Source: Lentisphaeria bacterium
GTDB taxonomy: Bacteria > Verrucomicrobiota > Lentisphaeria > Victivallales > Victivallaceae
NCBI GenBank assembly: GCA_022009855.1
Contig: CP091727.1
Span: 1,674,001-1,738,000, forward strand
Direction: 5' to 3'
Length of the DNA: 64,000 bases
A program made the position numbers and the translations under genes. This document shows positions 28,387 through 39,769 of this stretch, in pieces (the stretch's first letter is position 1; each line of letters opens with the position of its first letter). Below the pieces are notes generated by a model. That model did not search any database. It was not told the DNA's origin and worked only from the letters and a program-made list of their open reading frames with translations.

Positions 28387-29564
28387 TCACACGACTCCGA
28401 TCTCCTCCGGAAGCTGGTCCCGCGCGAAACAGCGGTCAAAGACTTCCGGGATCCCGTCGATCAGGTACTGTCCGTCGCTTTCGCGTCTTGAGACACACTC
28501 CTTCAGTTCGACCGGCTGAAGTTTCTCCGAAAGCATTTCGATGCAGTTCGTATGCTCCCGCGCAATTGCCAAAGAGCAGAGGAACCGCTCTTCTCCGGAA
28601 ATTTCGCGGACGACGTCCATGAACATGTCGTCGTTTGCCGGCTGAACGAAACCGGACGCAATCACGGCGCCGTCTTCGGAACAGATGTTCCATCCGCGGT
28701 CCACATTCCAGAAAACCGATCCGCGCTCGCATTGGATGCGGATGACCGGATTGAGATTGACCGGAGCCGCATGAGAGAGCAGCATCGTCAGCCGGCTTCC
28801 CGTGCTGACCGTAAAACGGACCGCGCAGGTATCGAAAGTCTCGATTTCCTTCCGCGCGCGCCAGAGCGTTCCTTCCGCCTCAACGGCATGAGCGGATTCG
28901 CCGAATCGTTCCCCCGCCAGGAAAAGTTCCAGATTCAGATAATGGGCGAACGCATTGTTGATCGGAGAATCCCAGATCGGGGTTCCGTCGGCCGCCGCAC
29001 GTCTGCCCGCCCAGTTGTTGCGCCGGTAATACTGATCCGCACGCGGCCAGAGCCCCTTGCAGACAATGCTCTCAACCCGTCCGACGCGTCCGGTCAGAAG
29101 ATACTGTTTCAAAAACTGAATCTCCCGTCCGTAGATATGCTGAAACCCGACGGCGACGAATTTTCCGGACTTTTTTCCGCTTCCATCATGCGCCGGATTG
29201 CGGCGCCGGACCCTGCGGCCGGCTTTTCCACCAGCACATTCGCGCCGTTTTCCAACGCCTGAACGGTCAGAGGTTCATGGAACGCAATTCCGGTCGGAAT
29301 GCAGACCAGATCCAGCTTCCCGCGCAATTCCGCAAACATCGCGTCGGCGGACGAGTAAATCCGTGCGCCGCATTCCCGGAGCTGTCCGATCTGCGCCGCT
29401 GCCTCTTCCGGATTGATGACGATCGCCGCTGAGAACTCCGCAACGCCCAGCCGCACAAGCCGGATGATCCGTTCAAAATGATTGTATCCGTAGCCGGACA
29501 CCCCGATCAGCCCTATTCTGACTTTTCCCATATCCCGTATATCCTTGTCAATGTTTGAGTTCAT
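28387..29564 (-). CDS. Gfo/Idh/MocA-family oxidoreductase (one frameshift)
   Basis: About 391 aa. Rossmann fold GLIGVSGYGYNHFE, then IYSSADAMFAEL and the EKP motif in NVLVEKPAAGSG. After correcting an A6 run near 29170 the sequence continues FVAVGFQHIYGREI and the C-terminal beta-sheet domain (GSRLTMLLSHAAPV, RGSVFWNVDRGW). NAD(P)-dependent sugar or inositol dehydrogenases belong here; the substrate cannot be told. It precedes secreted carbohydrate genes. Confidence 0.8.
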
Positions 29565-29691
29565 TCCGCCGTTTTATTCCGCGATTTCAGCGAAAGGATT
29601 GCCGGAGGCGCCGGGAAAACCCCGAACGGCTGATACCATTCGCGATCCCAAAGGGAGTGCGAAACGATGCGGAACGATTTCATAAGCCCTC

Positions 29692-30292
29692 TTATTTCCC
29701 GCGGAACGCCTGCGGATTGAGCGTAATTGCAATCATGCCGATATTGATCTCCTCGCGCGGCGAAATCCGGATTGTGTGTCTGCCTTTTTTGAGAAACACC
29801 GGCCACTGCGCGCGTTTCGGGAACTTGGCGTCAAAGAACTGAATCCACAGAGTTTTGTTGAATTCCGTTTTTTCGTACTGATGAGCAAACGCACCCGCAA
29901 TCATCGGGGCGCCGTCAATGCCGAAAAACAGCGAATCGTGATGCGAAACCGGCTTCGTGTCGAACATCACACGGGCGAAAAGACAGTAATTGCCGTCGGC
30001 GGGAACCTCGAATGTCATTTCAATCAGTTCCGCAGAGCCGGCTTCCGCCGGAGCGCCCCACGGAGGAAACTGCAGAAGACCGTCTTTCTGCAGCGGCTTG
30101 CCGTCGTCAAGAAGGTCGAAGTTTCCTCCATTCGCGGATTTCGATATATCAAGATAAACTGTGTCGTTCCGCTTCGGCAGAAGCCTCGGTTCCGCCCTGG
30201 ACAACGCAGGGCATGTTGCTCTCCGCGAATGCGGAAGGAACCAGCGGGAAAGCCAGAGTGGCAGCGGCAAGAAGTGCGAGTTTTCTGTTCAT
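29692..30292 (-). CDS. secreted protein with beta-sandwich-like domain (one frameshift)
   Basis: Signal peptide MNRKLALLAAATLAFPL...SAFA in the frame starting at 30292, then a frame change near 30190 to NDTVYLDISKSANGG. The C-terminus WPVFLKKGRHTIRISPREE, IGMIAITLNP repeats the last domain of the upstream neighbour. About 200 aa. Family not recognised; the pair suggests a carbohydrate-binding or linker domain. Confidence 0.6.
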
Positions 30293-30304
30293 TTTCAATC
30301 CCTT

Positions 30305-32634
30305 TCAGTTTTTGTATTCAAAAGCATAATGGTTGTCCGTGATGGCGATCAGTCCGATCCGCGTCTCTTCGCGCGGAGCGATGTGAAGAACATGGCGTCC
30401 CGCTTTCAGGAAGAACGCCCCGCGGCTCTCCTGATGTCCGGCCGCTTCCGAAACCATAAACCAGCGCGCCTCACCGCTCCTCGCCGGAGAAAAATCTCCG
30501 CGGCGCATCGGCTGTTCGTCAAACGAATAGAAGAATGAATCGTGCAGCCCGACCGGTTCCGGCGGAGCACAGCGGACAAAGACGCCGTAAAACCCGTCCT
30601 TCGGGACCTCGAATTCAAAGGAGAGACACTCCGGGGAGCCGGGCTTTGCCGGTTCTCCGCGGCGCGGCAGCTGAACCATGCCGTCCTCCTCCGGACCAAG
30701 CGAAGGATCAAGACGGGGAAAAACCCGTTTCGCATCGGCTTTTTCCGGATTGAAATAGACTGCGAAATCTTTTCCTCCGTGCGGCTTCAGCGGCATCGTC
30801 CAGCCCGTTTTGGCATAAACGGATACCGGACAGCTCAGTCCGTCGGCGAAACGCACCAGGAACGCACCGCGCATGAGCGGCTGTTTCGCAAAACGCGCCG
30901 GATCAAGCTTCACCCTGAACGAAACCCCTTCCCCGGGGTTGATTTTTCCGGAAGCGGGCAGAACTTCAAACCAGTCGAAATCCCGATTCTGCGCAATCCG
31001 GAATTCCACGGGAACGTTTCCCGTATTTTGCGCTGCAAGAGACATCTCCGTTTTCCCCGCAGCAAACATCATCTTTCCCTGATTCAAAACGACCGGGACC
31101 GGGCGCAGGGGGAAGCGCAGGCGCGCCGTCGCCGCCGAACGCTCCGGCGTCCGGGTTCTCATCTCCGGCAACCGGGACGCCGCGTTTGCGTGCGGGGGAA
31201 TCCGGACTCAGGCGGTAATCGCCTGCGGAGGGGTTGCGGAACTGCGGATCGGTGTCGTTCAGCAGATTTCCCTCCATGACTGCAGAGGGAAGCTCCGCAT
31301 GTTCCACAAGATTGGCGCGTCCGTCGAAAATATTGTTGTACAGGAAAAGTTTGTGATGTTTCAGCACATCGGTTCCGCGTCCGGGTCCGGAAAAGGTGTT
31401 GCCGAAAATATAACTTGCGGCAAACTTTCCGCTGCGGGGCGACGCCGTTTTCAGGAAGAGGTTGACCTCCCCGCGCTCGTCTCCCATATCGCTGACGAGG
31501 TTGTTGTACACGTAGCTCGGTCCTGTCATGCATCCCTGAATGCTCACGCCGCAGAGCGCGCCTTCAAAGCGGTTTCCGAAACAGCGGACATTCTGCTGAC
31601 CGCCATCCAGTTCGATGTTGTCGTCGTTGCAGAAAATCATGAAATTGCCATAGATTTCCGCATCCTGATTGAATCCGCCGCGCGGATGAAAGTTGCCCCA
31701 GCCCTCAACCGCGTCGTTGAAACGGTGAGTGTCGCTGCCGATGAAATCGTTGTACCGGATCACCGTGTTGCGCACGACGTGCACCATGACGGCTTCCGGT
31801 CCGGCGGGGTGAGCGTAAGTCCAGCTGTTCGCGCGTCCCAGCGGATCGTGGATGTAGTTGCGCTCAACGAGCAGATTGTCCGAATTTTTCAGATAGATTG
31901 CGGCGTCGTAGTTGAATCCGTTGAAACTCTTCGGAAATTTTCCGGCAGCGGGGTAGAAACGTCCGTTGAGATCAAACCTCTGAACTCCGGCGCGTCCCCA
32001 GCCGGATATATCGCAATTGGCGATCCGGATATGCGAAGATTTTTCCACATGGATCGCATTGGACATGCCGCCCCGGATGACCAGACCGTCCAGCAGAACA
32101 TACTTTGCATTGCGGATATTGATCATGGCGCTGGACGAGTGGTAACGGAAATTCTTCTCCTTGAACGCCGCCTGTTTCCGGATTGGTCAGGATGAATCCC
32201 GGTTTGACCGTGTAGCGGATCCAGCCGTCCGGCGCCCCCTGATCATTGATCGTCAGATGCCCGTCGAAGTTATTCTCATCCAGAACGATTGTTTTCGCAA
32301 CCGGAACCGGAGCGCCCAGAGTACGGAACGTTCCGCGTCCGTCCGGAAGAGTTTTTCCATCGGGGGTCCGCAGCTCAAACTCGTAAGCGGCATCCTCCTT
32401 CAGATAAACGACGCTGCCGCGAAGCTCCGGTTTTTCGAGGTCGTGAACCGGCGCAAACCCGGCGACCCATTTTTCCGTTCCGCCTTCCCGGACATACGGC
32501 AGCACATCCTGTCCGGCTGTTCCGGACCAGTAATACGAACATCCGCGAAACAGCGGAACCAGCTGCAGTTTCGCTTCCGCCGCTCCGGCAAACGCCGAAA
32601 TCAGCACAAAGCAAAGGATAAAAAAGCGTTTCAT
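30305..32634 (-). CDS. secreted right-handed beta-helix protein (two frameshifts)
   Basis: ATG 32634 after AGGAGTGA, signal peptide MKRFFILCFVLISAFAGA. Residues about 170-500 are parallel beta-helix repeats (LLDGLVIRGGMSNAI, SSHIRIANCDISGWG, NLLVERNYIHDP, NVRCFGNRFEGAL), a pectate-lyase or glycosidase-like fold. Then an Ig-like stretch (VPVEFRIAQNRDFDWFEV) and a C-terminal domain FFLKAGRHVLHIAPREETR shared with the next gene. About 775 aa. Frames change near 32165 and 31100. Substrate unknown. Confidence 0.75.
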
Positions 32635-32734
32635 GTTCACTCCTGTCTGTTGTTTCAAAGGAAACGGTCTGTTTCTCAAACATCGGACCGGGATACGGAA
32701 TCGTTCCGTTCCCGCCGATTTTCCGCAGTTCGAA

Positions 32735-33516
32735 TTATTCCTGCTCAAATGCGGACGCCCAGTCGCCAAGCGTTCCCCCCGTCAGAGCGTTGCAGCGCAT
32801 TTTGTTGCCCGCATGACCATCTGCGTAAAGCACATTCGACGTCCTCCTGTGGCGGTAGTGCACTCGGTTGTCGGTATATTCCGGCTGAAGAAAACGCCGG
32901 TCATGGTTGATGAGCGACGTTACATTTCTGCCCTCGTACAGATGCGGAAAGCGCGAAGGGCTCTTCAGGCGGGAGAGCGGAATCACCGGATAATAGGTCA
33001 TATCAGTCGCCAGACTGCTGTAGATCGTTCCCGCATTGTTCGGAATCACATACGACTGGTTCAGCATCTCCCAAGCGGAATTTTTATCATACGGCATACG
33101 GTTGTCCAGATCCGATGGACGGCTCTCCAAAGTCACCGAAGGACACGACAGCAGAGAATGAACAACAGCCAGTTCAAAAACAGACTGTCCATTCCTGTTC
33201 ACCTTCCGAGTACGGGCATTTTTCATGATGTAGTTATTGGCAAAATAACCCTGCGGAGCCGAAAACTCATAATAGGGAATGGAATCGCTCTCAGAACTTT
33301 GCATGACTGCCGCATCAGCGTTCCACCGAAGTCGTTGCTGTACTGCTGGAACATCAGCCCCAGCTGTTTGATTTGCGACGTACAGGAAATCGTATGCGCT
33401 TTGGCTCTGGCGGAATTCAGCGCCGGCAGAAGAATAGCGGCCAATATCACGATAATCGCAATTACCACAAGAAGCTCTACAATGGTAAATTTATATTTTA
33501 TTTTCCAAGCTTTCAT
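32735..33516 (-). CDS. pseudopilin-like protein with H-X9-DG motif (one frameshift)
   Basis: Prepilin N-terminus KYKFTIVELLVVIAIIVIL with LLPALNSARAKAHTISC. The C-terminal HRRTSNVLYADG is the H-X9-DG motif of prepilin-type proteins expanded in Lentisphaerae and Planctomycetes. About 260 aa after one shift near 33295. ATG 33516 follows AAGGATG and is preferred over 33537. These proteins accompany secreted glycan-degrading genes. Confidence 0.85.
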
Positions 33517-33533
33517 AACAAAAACATCCTTTT

Positions 33534-34885
33534 TCATTCTTTCGTTATTTTAGTGTTGTTTTTCAGAAAACGAAGCCCGGCAGTGTTCACCTTTTCCGGT
33601 ATTCTATGACCGGATTGAACAATGACAAATTCCTTGTTTTTCCCGCGAAAACTATTGAATTCTGCAGCGAGAGATGATGAATGAGCGCTGTTGTCGAACA
33701 GTCCGGTACTGACAAAAAGCGCGGCTTCTGGATTGATCCGCGCCGCAAAGGAAGCGGTGTCAACATAATCCACCGCACGGAGCATCTTCTGAATTCCATC
33801 CGGCTGGGCCTTTACGATTTTCTGATGAGTGAATTTCGGCCAGCCGTTGTCACGTCCAGCAAAATTTGCTCCATGATCGCCCAACGCCGGAACATGGGCG
33901 ACAACACAAGTCACCGCCGACTCCAGTCCACCTCCCGCAATTGCCTGGGCTCCGCCCTGGCTGGTTCCAACCACTGCCAGATTCTTTCTATCCCACTGCG
34001 GCAAAGATTTCAGGAAACGGAGCGACATATAAACCCGTTCAAACATACCGACAAAGTAGTTTGTCTCCCGCTCAAGCGCATCAGGGTCATTGAATGCATA
34101 ATTCCGGTTTTTCAGAATGCCTGGTTTCAGCTTTTCAAATTCAAGAATCTTTCCGGATTGAAGATCTTATAGAATTGTGCCGGACGGTCATTCGGTAATC
34201 CGTGCGCATTGATTTCAAACGCGAGAAAACCACGCCGGGATACCCATTTCGGCGAACCGGCAGGGTAAATACCCGCGCCCTGATAGCAACCGACTGCCGG
34301 AAGAGATTTCGATTTAGTCTCTCGCGGATAACTTAGAATTCCGCGTACCGGCATCCCGGAAGGCATCGGAATTTCCACATCAAACTCTTCCAGACTGGAA
34401 CCTTCCGCTGAAAGCTTTTTCAGCCTCACCTGCTTCAAATCAATCCGATCAACCGCTTGTTTGCGACGACTCCAGAACTCATCGAAATCGGCAGGGGCTT
34501 TGCGCGCCGCCTGAATTTTCTCCGGTTCCGCTCCAACTCCAAGCCAGCAAAACGTTTTCCCTGCCCAGTCAGCAATTTCCGCTCTGCAACGAACAAATCC
34601 TGGACGAGTCAGTTCAACGGAAACCTTTGCACAGCCGTTTTCATCCGTCAGTACAGAAGATTTACCAAAAACAGCTTTCCGGTCGCCTTCATAATGGATT
34701 TTCAGCAGCACGTTCTTCTGCGGGTAGCCCGAAGAATCTTTCACGCAAAACTCAAAAAGCGCAGTGTCTCCGGTCCGATAAAGCGCATCCGCCTTATCTG
34801 TTTTTCCTGTTAATTCGAGCTCTGCAGCCGGGCAAAGTAACGTTCCGGCAAGTATACTTGAAACAACGATTTTTTTGATTTTCAT
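33534..34885 (-). CDS. acetyl-xylan-esterase-like alpha/beta hydrolase (one frameshift)
   Basis: Signal peptide from ATG 34885 (GAGGAGGA upstream). N-terminal beta-sandwich (FEFCVKDSSGYPQKNVLLK), then the hydrolase: GILSYPRETK, GFLAFEINAHGLPNDR, a frameshift where GG became G (KIF/KDLQSGKILEF), nucleophile elbow VVGTSQGGAQA, DHGANFAGRDNGWP and a C-terminal VIVQSGHRIP with the catalytic His. About 450 aa. AXE1-family enzymes deacetylate xylan or oligosaccharides. Confidence 0.8.
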
Positions 34886-34921
34886 GCGAAATCTGTCCTC
34901 CTCTTTGATTATTTGCAAGGG

Positions 34922-35184
34922 TTAAATCTTCGGGGCCTGATACGCCTCATCTCCGCCGTAACGCGCATAATCGCGCGAAAGCGACCACAGAACCGCGACT
35001 CCGCTCAGTGCCAGCAGAGCGCCGATCAGGAAGAGACAGCGGTAATTGTTGTTGAGCAGATCCAGCAGTTTCCCTATGACAGGAATCAGCAGCATATTTG
35101 CAACGGATGCGACAATGCCGGTTGCAGAAGCAAACTGGGCAAACAGCTCCCGAGGGAAAAGTTTCTGCTGGAAGCGATGCGGTC
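34922..35184 (-). pseudogene. MFS sugar transporter, C-terminal remnant
   Basis: RFQQKLFPRELFAQFASATG, two membrane segments (NMLLIPVIGKLLDLL, CLFLIGALLALSGVAVL) and the end SRDYARYGGDEAYQAPKI, a C-terminus common in Lentisphaerae MFS carriers. An in-frame stop precedes it and the upstream body is missing. Confidence 0.7.
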
Positions 35185-35251
35185 AGCGTCATGCAACTTC
35201 CAGAAACAACACGCGTTTGTTTCATGCTGCTCCGACTTCATTGACAACTCC

Positions 35252-36541
35252 TTATTTTCTTGTTTCAGGCGTGTATTTTATGAGCGCCTGCAATACAGGG
35301 TTCAATTCATCGACAAAGTCCTGAGGCGTCCGGGCAGAGTAGAGAAACCCGGACATTGCCTCCTGGATCAGCCCGTTCACCATTCCCCAGGCATAGTGCG
35401 GAGTCGCGGCAATACGGAACACCTGCGGAAAGAAAATCTGGTCCTGCGGCTCGTTTTCTGTAAAGCTCTGAATTGCCGCGCTCTTCCGAATAGGAATGCC
35501 ATAACGCCGCCTTCCAATCTCCTGCTGAAGTTCCGGCGAATAAACGGATCGGATGATCTTGCGCACCGTGTCAAAATTGTTGACGGTCCGGCGGATACAG
35601 AGCAGATCGCCCGCCATCAGCGAGAAATTCTCTACACCGGGAACATATGGTAGCGGCAGAAATTTTCCTTTCAGAGAATACGAAAGAATATCCTGACGCG
35701 TACACAGCTGTAATGCACAGCGTTCTGCGCACAACTCCGGACGCGGCAGAATATTGTAGAGCTCCTGCAGTTTCTGCAAGGCAGTCAGCGTTTCAGGTGT
35801 GTTGAGAACCACTTTGTACCCGCCCGTATGACACTCAAAAATTCGTCCGCCTAGATGCGTCAGATAAATCAGCCAGCGGGTCGGATCTTTCGAACTTGCG
35901 AGAACCTGCTGCGGCGGCAGTTTACTGTGCAAAGAACGCAGAAGCGCAAGAAAATCATCCCACGTCCAATCCGGTTCCGGGAGCGGACAGCCGCTCTTCC
36001 GGAACAGTTCCTCATCGCAGCAGAACGCCCATGGAGAAAACATGAGCGGCAATGCATAGAGCCGGCCGTCGTGAGAACGGAACTGTTCAATCTGCGCATT
36101 GAAAAAATCACTCCTGTCGGGAAATTCCGACTCAAAGAATTCCGAAAGATCAAGGTATTCCTGCTGCTTGGCAACCGCTTCGCTTGAAACGCGGACTTCG
36201 CAGGAACCGAAATGAAACGCCTTGATATCAAAGAGTTCCGGCACCTGAGGATGTATTTTGTCGCGGAAAAGATTCTCCCAGATCGGACGGAACGTCAGGA
36301 AGCTGTTCGGGAGAATCCGCTCCGCCCAGTCCTTCCGAACCCTTGTCCCCTGCCGTGAAACCCCGCTGGTGAGGATTCCGTCCGCAATCAGCGTGTTGAA
36401 CGCCATCTGCATGATCGTAAACGAAATGCCTGTCTGCTCGGCGAGGTCGCGGGCGGACGGAAGCTTCTCTCCGCCTTTGAATTCAGCGGATTCAATGTTC
36501 CGTAAAATATATTCACGCGCATTCTGCAGTTTGTCTGACAT
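35252..36541 (-). CDS. GntR-type regulator fused to a solute-binding-protein domain
   Basis: Intact 429 aa. Winged helix at 1-70 (EYILRNIESAEFKGGEKLPS, SARDLAEQTGISFTIMQMAF, ADGILTSGVSRQGTRV). Residues about 90-420 look like an ABC sugar-binding protein without a signal peptide (YALPLMFSPWAFCCDEELFR, WTWDDFLALLRSL, GYKVVLNTPETLTALQKL, GVENFSLMAGDLLCI). A one-component sensor: binding of a sugar by the second domain would move the DNA-binding dimer. It faces away from nothing else on its strand but follows a promoter with a palindrome, so autoregulation is likely. Confidence 0.8.
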   Translation of the reverse strand: MSDKLQNAREYILRNIESAEFKGGEKLPSARDLAEQTGISFTIMQMAFNTLIADGILTSGVSRQGTRVRKDWAERILPNSFLTFRPIWENLFRDKIHPQVPELFDIKAFHFGSCEVRVSSEAVAKQQEYLDLSEFFESEFPDRSDFFNAQIEQFRSHDGRLYALPLMFSPWAFCCDEELFRKSGCPLPEPDWTWDDFLALLRSLHSKLPPQQVLASSKDPTRWLIYLTHLGGRIFECHTGGYKVVLNTPETLTALQKLQELYNILPRPELCAERCALQLCTRQDILSYSLKGKFLPLPYVPGVENFSLMAGDLLCIRRTVNNFDTVRKIIRSVYSPELQQEIGRRRYGIPIRKSAAIQSFTENEPQDQIFFPQVFRIAATPHYAWGMVNGLIQEAMSGFLYSARTPQDFVDELNPVLQALIKYTPETRK

Positions 36542-36604
36542 TGTGCGACTCCTTGAAAAACAATTTCCTCAGGAGAACAGCCTTCTGCCGTTCTCTTCTG
36601 AAAT

Positions 36605-36632
36605 AGTATAGTATTTAAAATGACAATGTCAA
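36605..36632 (-). promoter_or_regulatory. promoter and candidate operator of the GntR-SBP gene
   Basis: Minus-strand TTGACA (36627-36632), 16 bp, TATACT (36605-36610). The -35 region sits in the palindrome TGACA-A-TGTCA (36621-36631). A near copy, TGACAATGTTA, occurs at 36751-36761. A binding site for the GntR-SBP protein is inferred. Confidence 0.6.
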
Positions 36633-36843
36633 TAGCAATTCCGCAAAAAAATCAATTTTAAAAATTTCCGCTCCGCAAATCAAGGAAACAAATGAAAATT
36701 CGAAAGAGCAGTTTTCATCCGGAGATCATGACCGACTTCATAACAGTAATTGACAATGTTAAACAGAAAAGCATTCATTTGAAGAGAAAAGATTCCGCGG
36801 TTTTGCGGAAAACGGTGTTGCAATTTTTCCGAGGAGAACTTTA

Positions 36844-37151
36844 TTGTCAAAAAAGAAGGTGCAGGTCAACGCGGAAGGATGCCGGATCTGCGAGCATCCG
36901 GGCGTTGGAAGCCGCATATCGGAATGGGGAAAGTGGCTCAAAACGATCAGAAATACGCTCAACAAGCTGACGGTCATCAATTTCACCGATGTGTCCGGAG
37001 AGGATTTCAGCCGGTATGGCGCTGTACACGATCCGCCGTTTGAAGAGTCCATCTCAACGGTTTTGGATCAAACGCTTAGAGGGGACCCGAACAAAGGAAA
37101 ATTCAACTCGTTCCCGCAGACGTTCTGTTCCTGGTCGGGAAATACCGACTA
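36844..37151 (+). pseudogene. unknown ORF cut by an IS66 remnant
   Basis: TTG-started frame with G/C-rich third positions: VNAEGCRICEHPGVGSR, WGKWLKTIRNTLNKLTV, INFTDVSGEDFSRYG, SFPQTFCSWSGNTDY. It stops at GGGG where IS66 sequence begins. I do not recognise it. The coding bias supports a real gene fragment. Confidence 0.4.
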
Positions 37152-37527
37152 CAAAATGGATCCGGATGGAACAAAGGGGAATTGCGATCATCCGAAAGAA
37201 CTGCCTCTTTGCCGGCAGTGAAGCTGGCGGACAGCGTCTCGCTATCTTGTATTCGTTCGCCGCGACATGCAAAGCGAACGGTATCTGCTTTCGCAAGTGG
37301 CTCGAAGACGTTCTGCCTCGTTTGAATTCTACTCCGGCAGGGCAGATTGATTCTCTGATCCCCAAGGGAGAAGCAAAATAGTCAATGAGCTCAGGCTCAT
37401 TATTATGAAGCGGGGAATGCCGTCTGGCGCTCAAACGCCAGACGGCATCATTTTTCTCCTGGCTCTAATTTTTTCCAAAAGCTCCACCGCGATATCCCCC
37501 TCACCATGGGGCTCACTGGGCATATAC
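37152..37527 (+). mobile_element. IS66-family element D, 3' end only
   Basis: Starts within tnpC at RGIAIIRKNCLFAGSEAGG, runs to the stop near 37381, then paired hairpins and the right end CCATGGGGCTCACTGGGCATATAC at 37527 (read as GTATATGCCCAG on the minus strand). The hairpin loop differs from copies A and C, so this is a distinct copy. Confidence 0.85.
37421..37453 (+). terminator. IS66 D 3' hairpin
   Basis: ATGCCGTCTGGCG and CGCCAGACGGCAT around a six-base loop, followed by CATTTTT. A convincing terminator. Confidence 0.7.
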
Positions 37528-38125
37528 GAACTGCAGAAAGAGTTTTACCGGGATTTTCCCAACTGGTCGTTGGATGGAGTTCAGGTGCGTCTTCACCGCA
37601 TGGCGATCGACTGGTTGACGACCCTTCCCGACTACTGTTTTGGAACTTTTGGCGCCATCGGGAATTCCCTTGGCGGACGGGTATCCGTATATCTGGCTGC
37701 GTTTGAGGAGCGCTTGACCGCGGCGGTGGTGTCCTGCGGGATCAGCCCCAATTTGACCAACGTTTATCGAAATTATCCGGGCGGGGCGCAGCCCGAGCTC
37801 AGTCCCCGGCTCAATGCCGCAATGGTTTCGTGCGGGAAACCGCCCTGGGAATATCAGGAGCTTCTGGCTCTTGCCGCTCCGCGGGGCTCTCTGCGTGGTG
37901 GAACCATTCAACGATCCGTATAATCCCCTGCCGTTTGCGGGGATGGAATGCTTTGACCGGGCGCGGCGGCTCTGGGAGCTGGCCGGGGTTCCGGAACGGG
38001 CGGCAATCCTGTATCACGGCATGGGACATGATGTTCCGCCTGCGATCCGACATTTCGCATACGAATTTCTTGAAGCGCACCTGGTTTCCAGCCGGGAGCG
38101 GAAAGAAACGGCTTTTCGAAAGTGA
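37528..38125 (+). pseudogene. alpha/beta hydrolase (esterase), 5' part lost to IS66 D
   Basis: ELQKEFYRDFPNWSLDGV, the elbow FGAIGNSLGGRVSVYL (G-N-S-L-G-G), LTAAVVSCGISPN, and after correcting a G4 run near 37890 ALCVVEPFNDPYNPLPF with the acid and YHGMGHDVPP with the His. About 200 residues remain; the first 100 or so are gone. Confidence 0.75.
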
Positions 38126-38242
38126 GTATGTTGCGTTTTCTCCGGAAGAGGGCATTCCCGCTTCAGAGTTGTTCCCCCGCGGACGGAGGCGCTTCCGCCG
38201 GGGGGGAAGTCCGTCGAAGGCCGGCGAGATGGAACCGGGCCA

Positions 38243-39590
38243 CTATTCGCAGCTGTCCGTCTCTTCCGGCTCCGGCAGCAGTTTGAGCTGGACCTTGTCC
38301 ACCCGCCGACCGTCGACCGCCTCCACCTTGAGTTCAATTCCGGCCTCGGGGAGCGTAATGGTCGCCCCCGGCGTCGGAATTGCATTCAGGCGGCCGAAGA
38401 TCAGGCCGCCGATGGTGTCATACTCCTCCTCTTCGTTGGGAAGCGGACGGTCGATCAGTCGCGAAACTTCGTCGATTCGCATCGAACCGTCAATTCTCCA
38501 CAGTTTTTCCCCGATCTCCTCCGCCTCTTCGCTGTAGTCGTCGTATTCGTCGTAGAGGCTGCCGACGATCTCTTCGAGCAGATCCTCCAAAGTCACGATG
38601 CCGGAGGTTCCGCTGAATTCGTCCAGAATGATCGCCATGCCCAGCTTCTTGCTTTGAAGATCCCGGAACAACCGGTTGGCGCGCATGGTTTCCGGCGCGA
38701 AATAGACCGGTTTCAGCAACCCTTTGATATCGGGCGCGGCGTTGCCGTTGAGCTTGGCGGTGAAATAATCGCGGAAGTGGAGCAGCCCGACGATCTTGTC
38801 GATATCGCCCTGATAGACCGGGACCCGGGAAAATCCGCACTCCATGAGGGTCTTCTCCACCTCATCCGAAGTTGCGTCAAGATTGAGGGAAACCACCTCG
38901 GTACGGTGGGTCATCACTTCGCCCGCAGTGGTGTTGTTGAATTCAAACACATTCTCAATCATCCGCTTTTCGTCGCTTTCAATGGCCCCGTTTTCCTCTC
39001 CGATGTCGACCATCATGCGGATCTCCTCCTCGGTCACCTCCTGTTCGCTGGAGGGCTGGATTCCGAAGAGTTTCAGGAAGAAATTGACGGAAGCGTTCAA
39101 CACCCAGACGAACGGGGCGGTGATTTTCGCCAGAAAGTCGATCGGACCGGCGACATGAAGGGCAATCCCCTCCGCGTACCGCAGACCGAGCTGTTTCGGG
39201 AGCAGTTCTCCGAATACCAGGGAGACGTAGGAGAGCAGGACGGTAATTGCCAGCACCACCAGCGCATCGAGTGTGGCGTGGCTGAGCAGGGTGAAGCCAT
39301 GCTGTTCCAGCCAGAGGGTTACCGGATCGGAAAAGCTCTCCGCTGCGAACGCGCTGGCCATGAAGCCGGCAAACGTGACACCTACCTGGACTGTCGCCAG
39401 AAAACGTCCGGAATTCTCAACCAGTGCCGCGAGCCGCCGGCCGCGGCTGCCGCCTTCGCTGCCGAGCCGCCGTACCGTGGCCGGCTTGAGCGAGATCAAT
39501 GCAACTTCCGACGAGGCGAAAAAATGCATTCAGAGCGATCAGAAAAAGCAGAAACAACAACTGGAGAATCAATAAACCGCCGTCTTCCAA
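38243..39590 (-). CDS. CorC/HlyC-type CNNM-CBS membrane protein (one frameshift)
   Basis: About 449 aa. DUF21/CNNM membrane domain: LLFLLFLIALNAFF, ASSEVALISLKPATV, VGVTFAGFMASAF, LDALVVLAITVLLSYVSLV, FGELLPKQLGLR. Two CBS motifs (VMTHRTEVVSLNLDA, VYFAPETMRANRLFRDLQ) and the CorC_HlyC C-terminal domain (GATITLPEAGIELKVEAV). The frame breaks in A6/T6 at 39519-39524. A TTG start at 39590 with AAGGA six bases ahead is chosen; ATG 39626 is the alternative. The family is linked to Mg/Co transport or sensing. Confidence 0.82.
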
Positions 39591-39769
39591 AGCCAATCCT
39601 TTTTGTTCGTGTTGTGCCTTCCGCATCCGCTTTCGGACGCCCGGGACAGGCAATTCTTATTAATATAATTCTGCTTTAGTGATTTGCAAATGTTCCCGAG
39701 CAAATACTTCCACGGTGGGAGACGCGGGCTTCGTCCCGGATCGTTCGGCTTTCCCGGTTCCGGAGCAAA

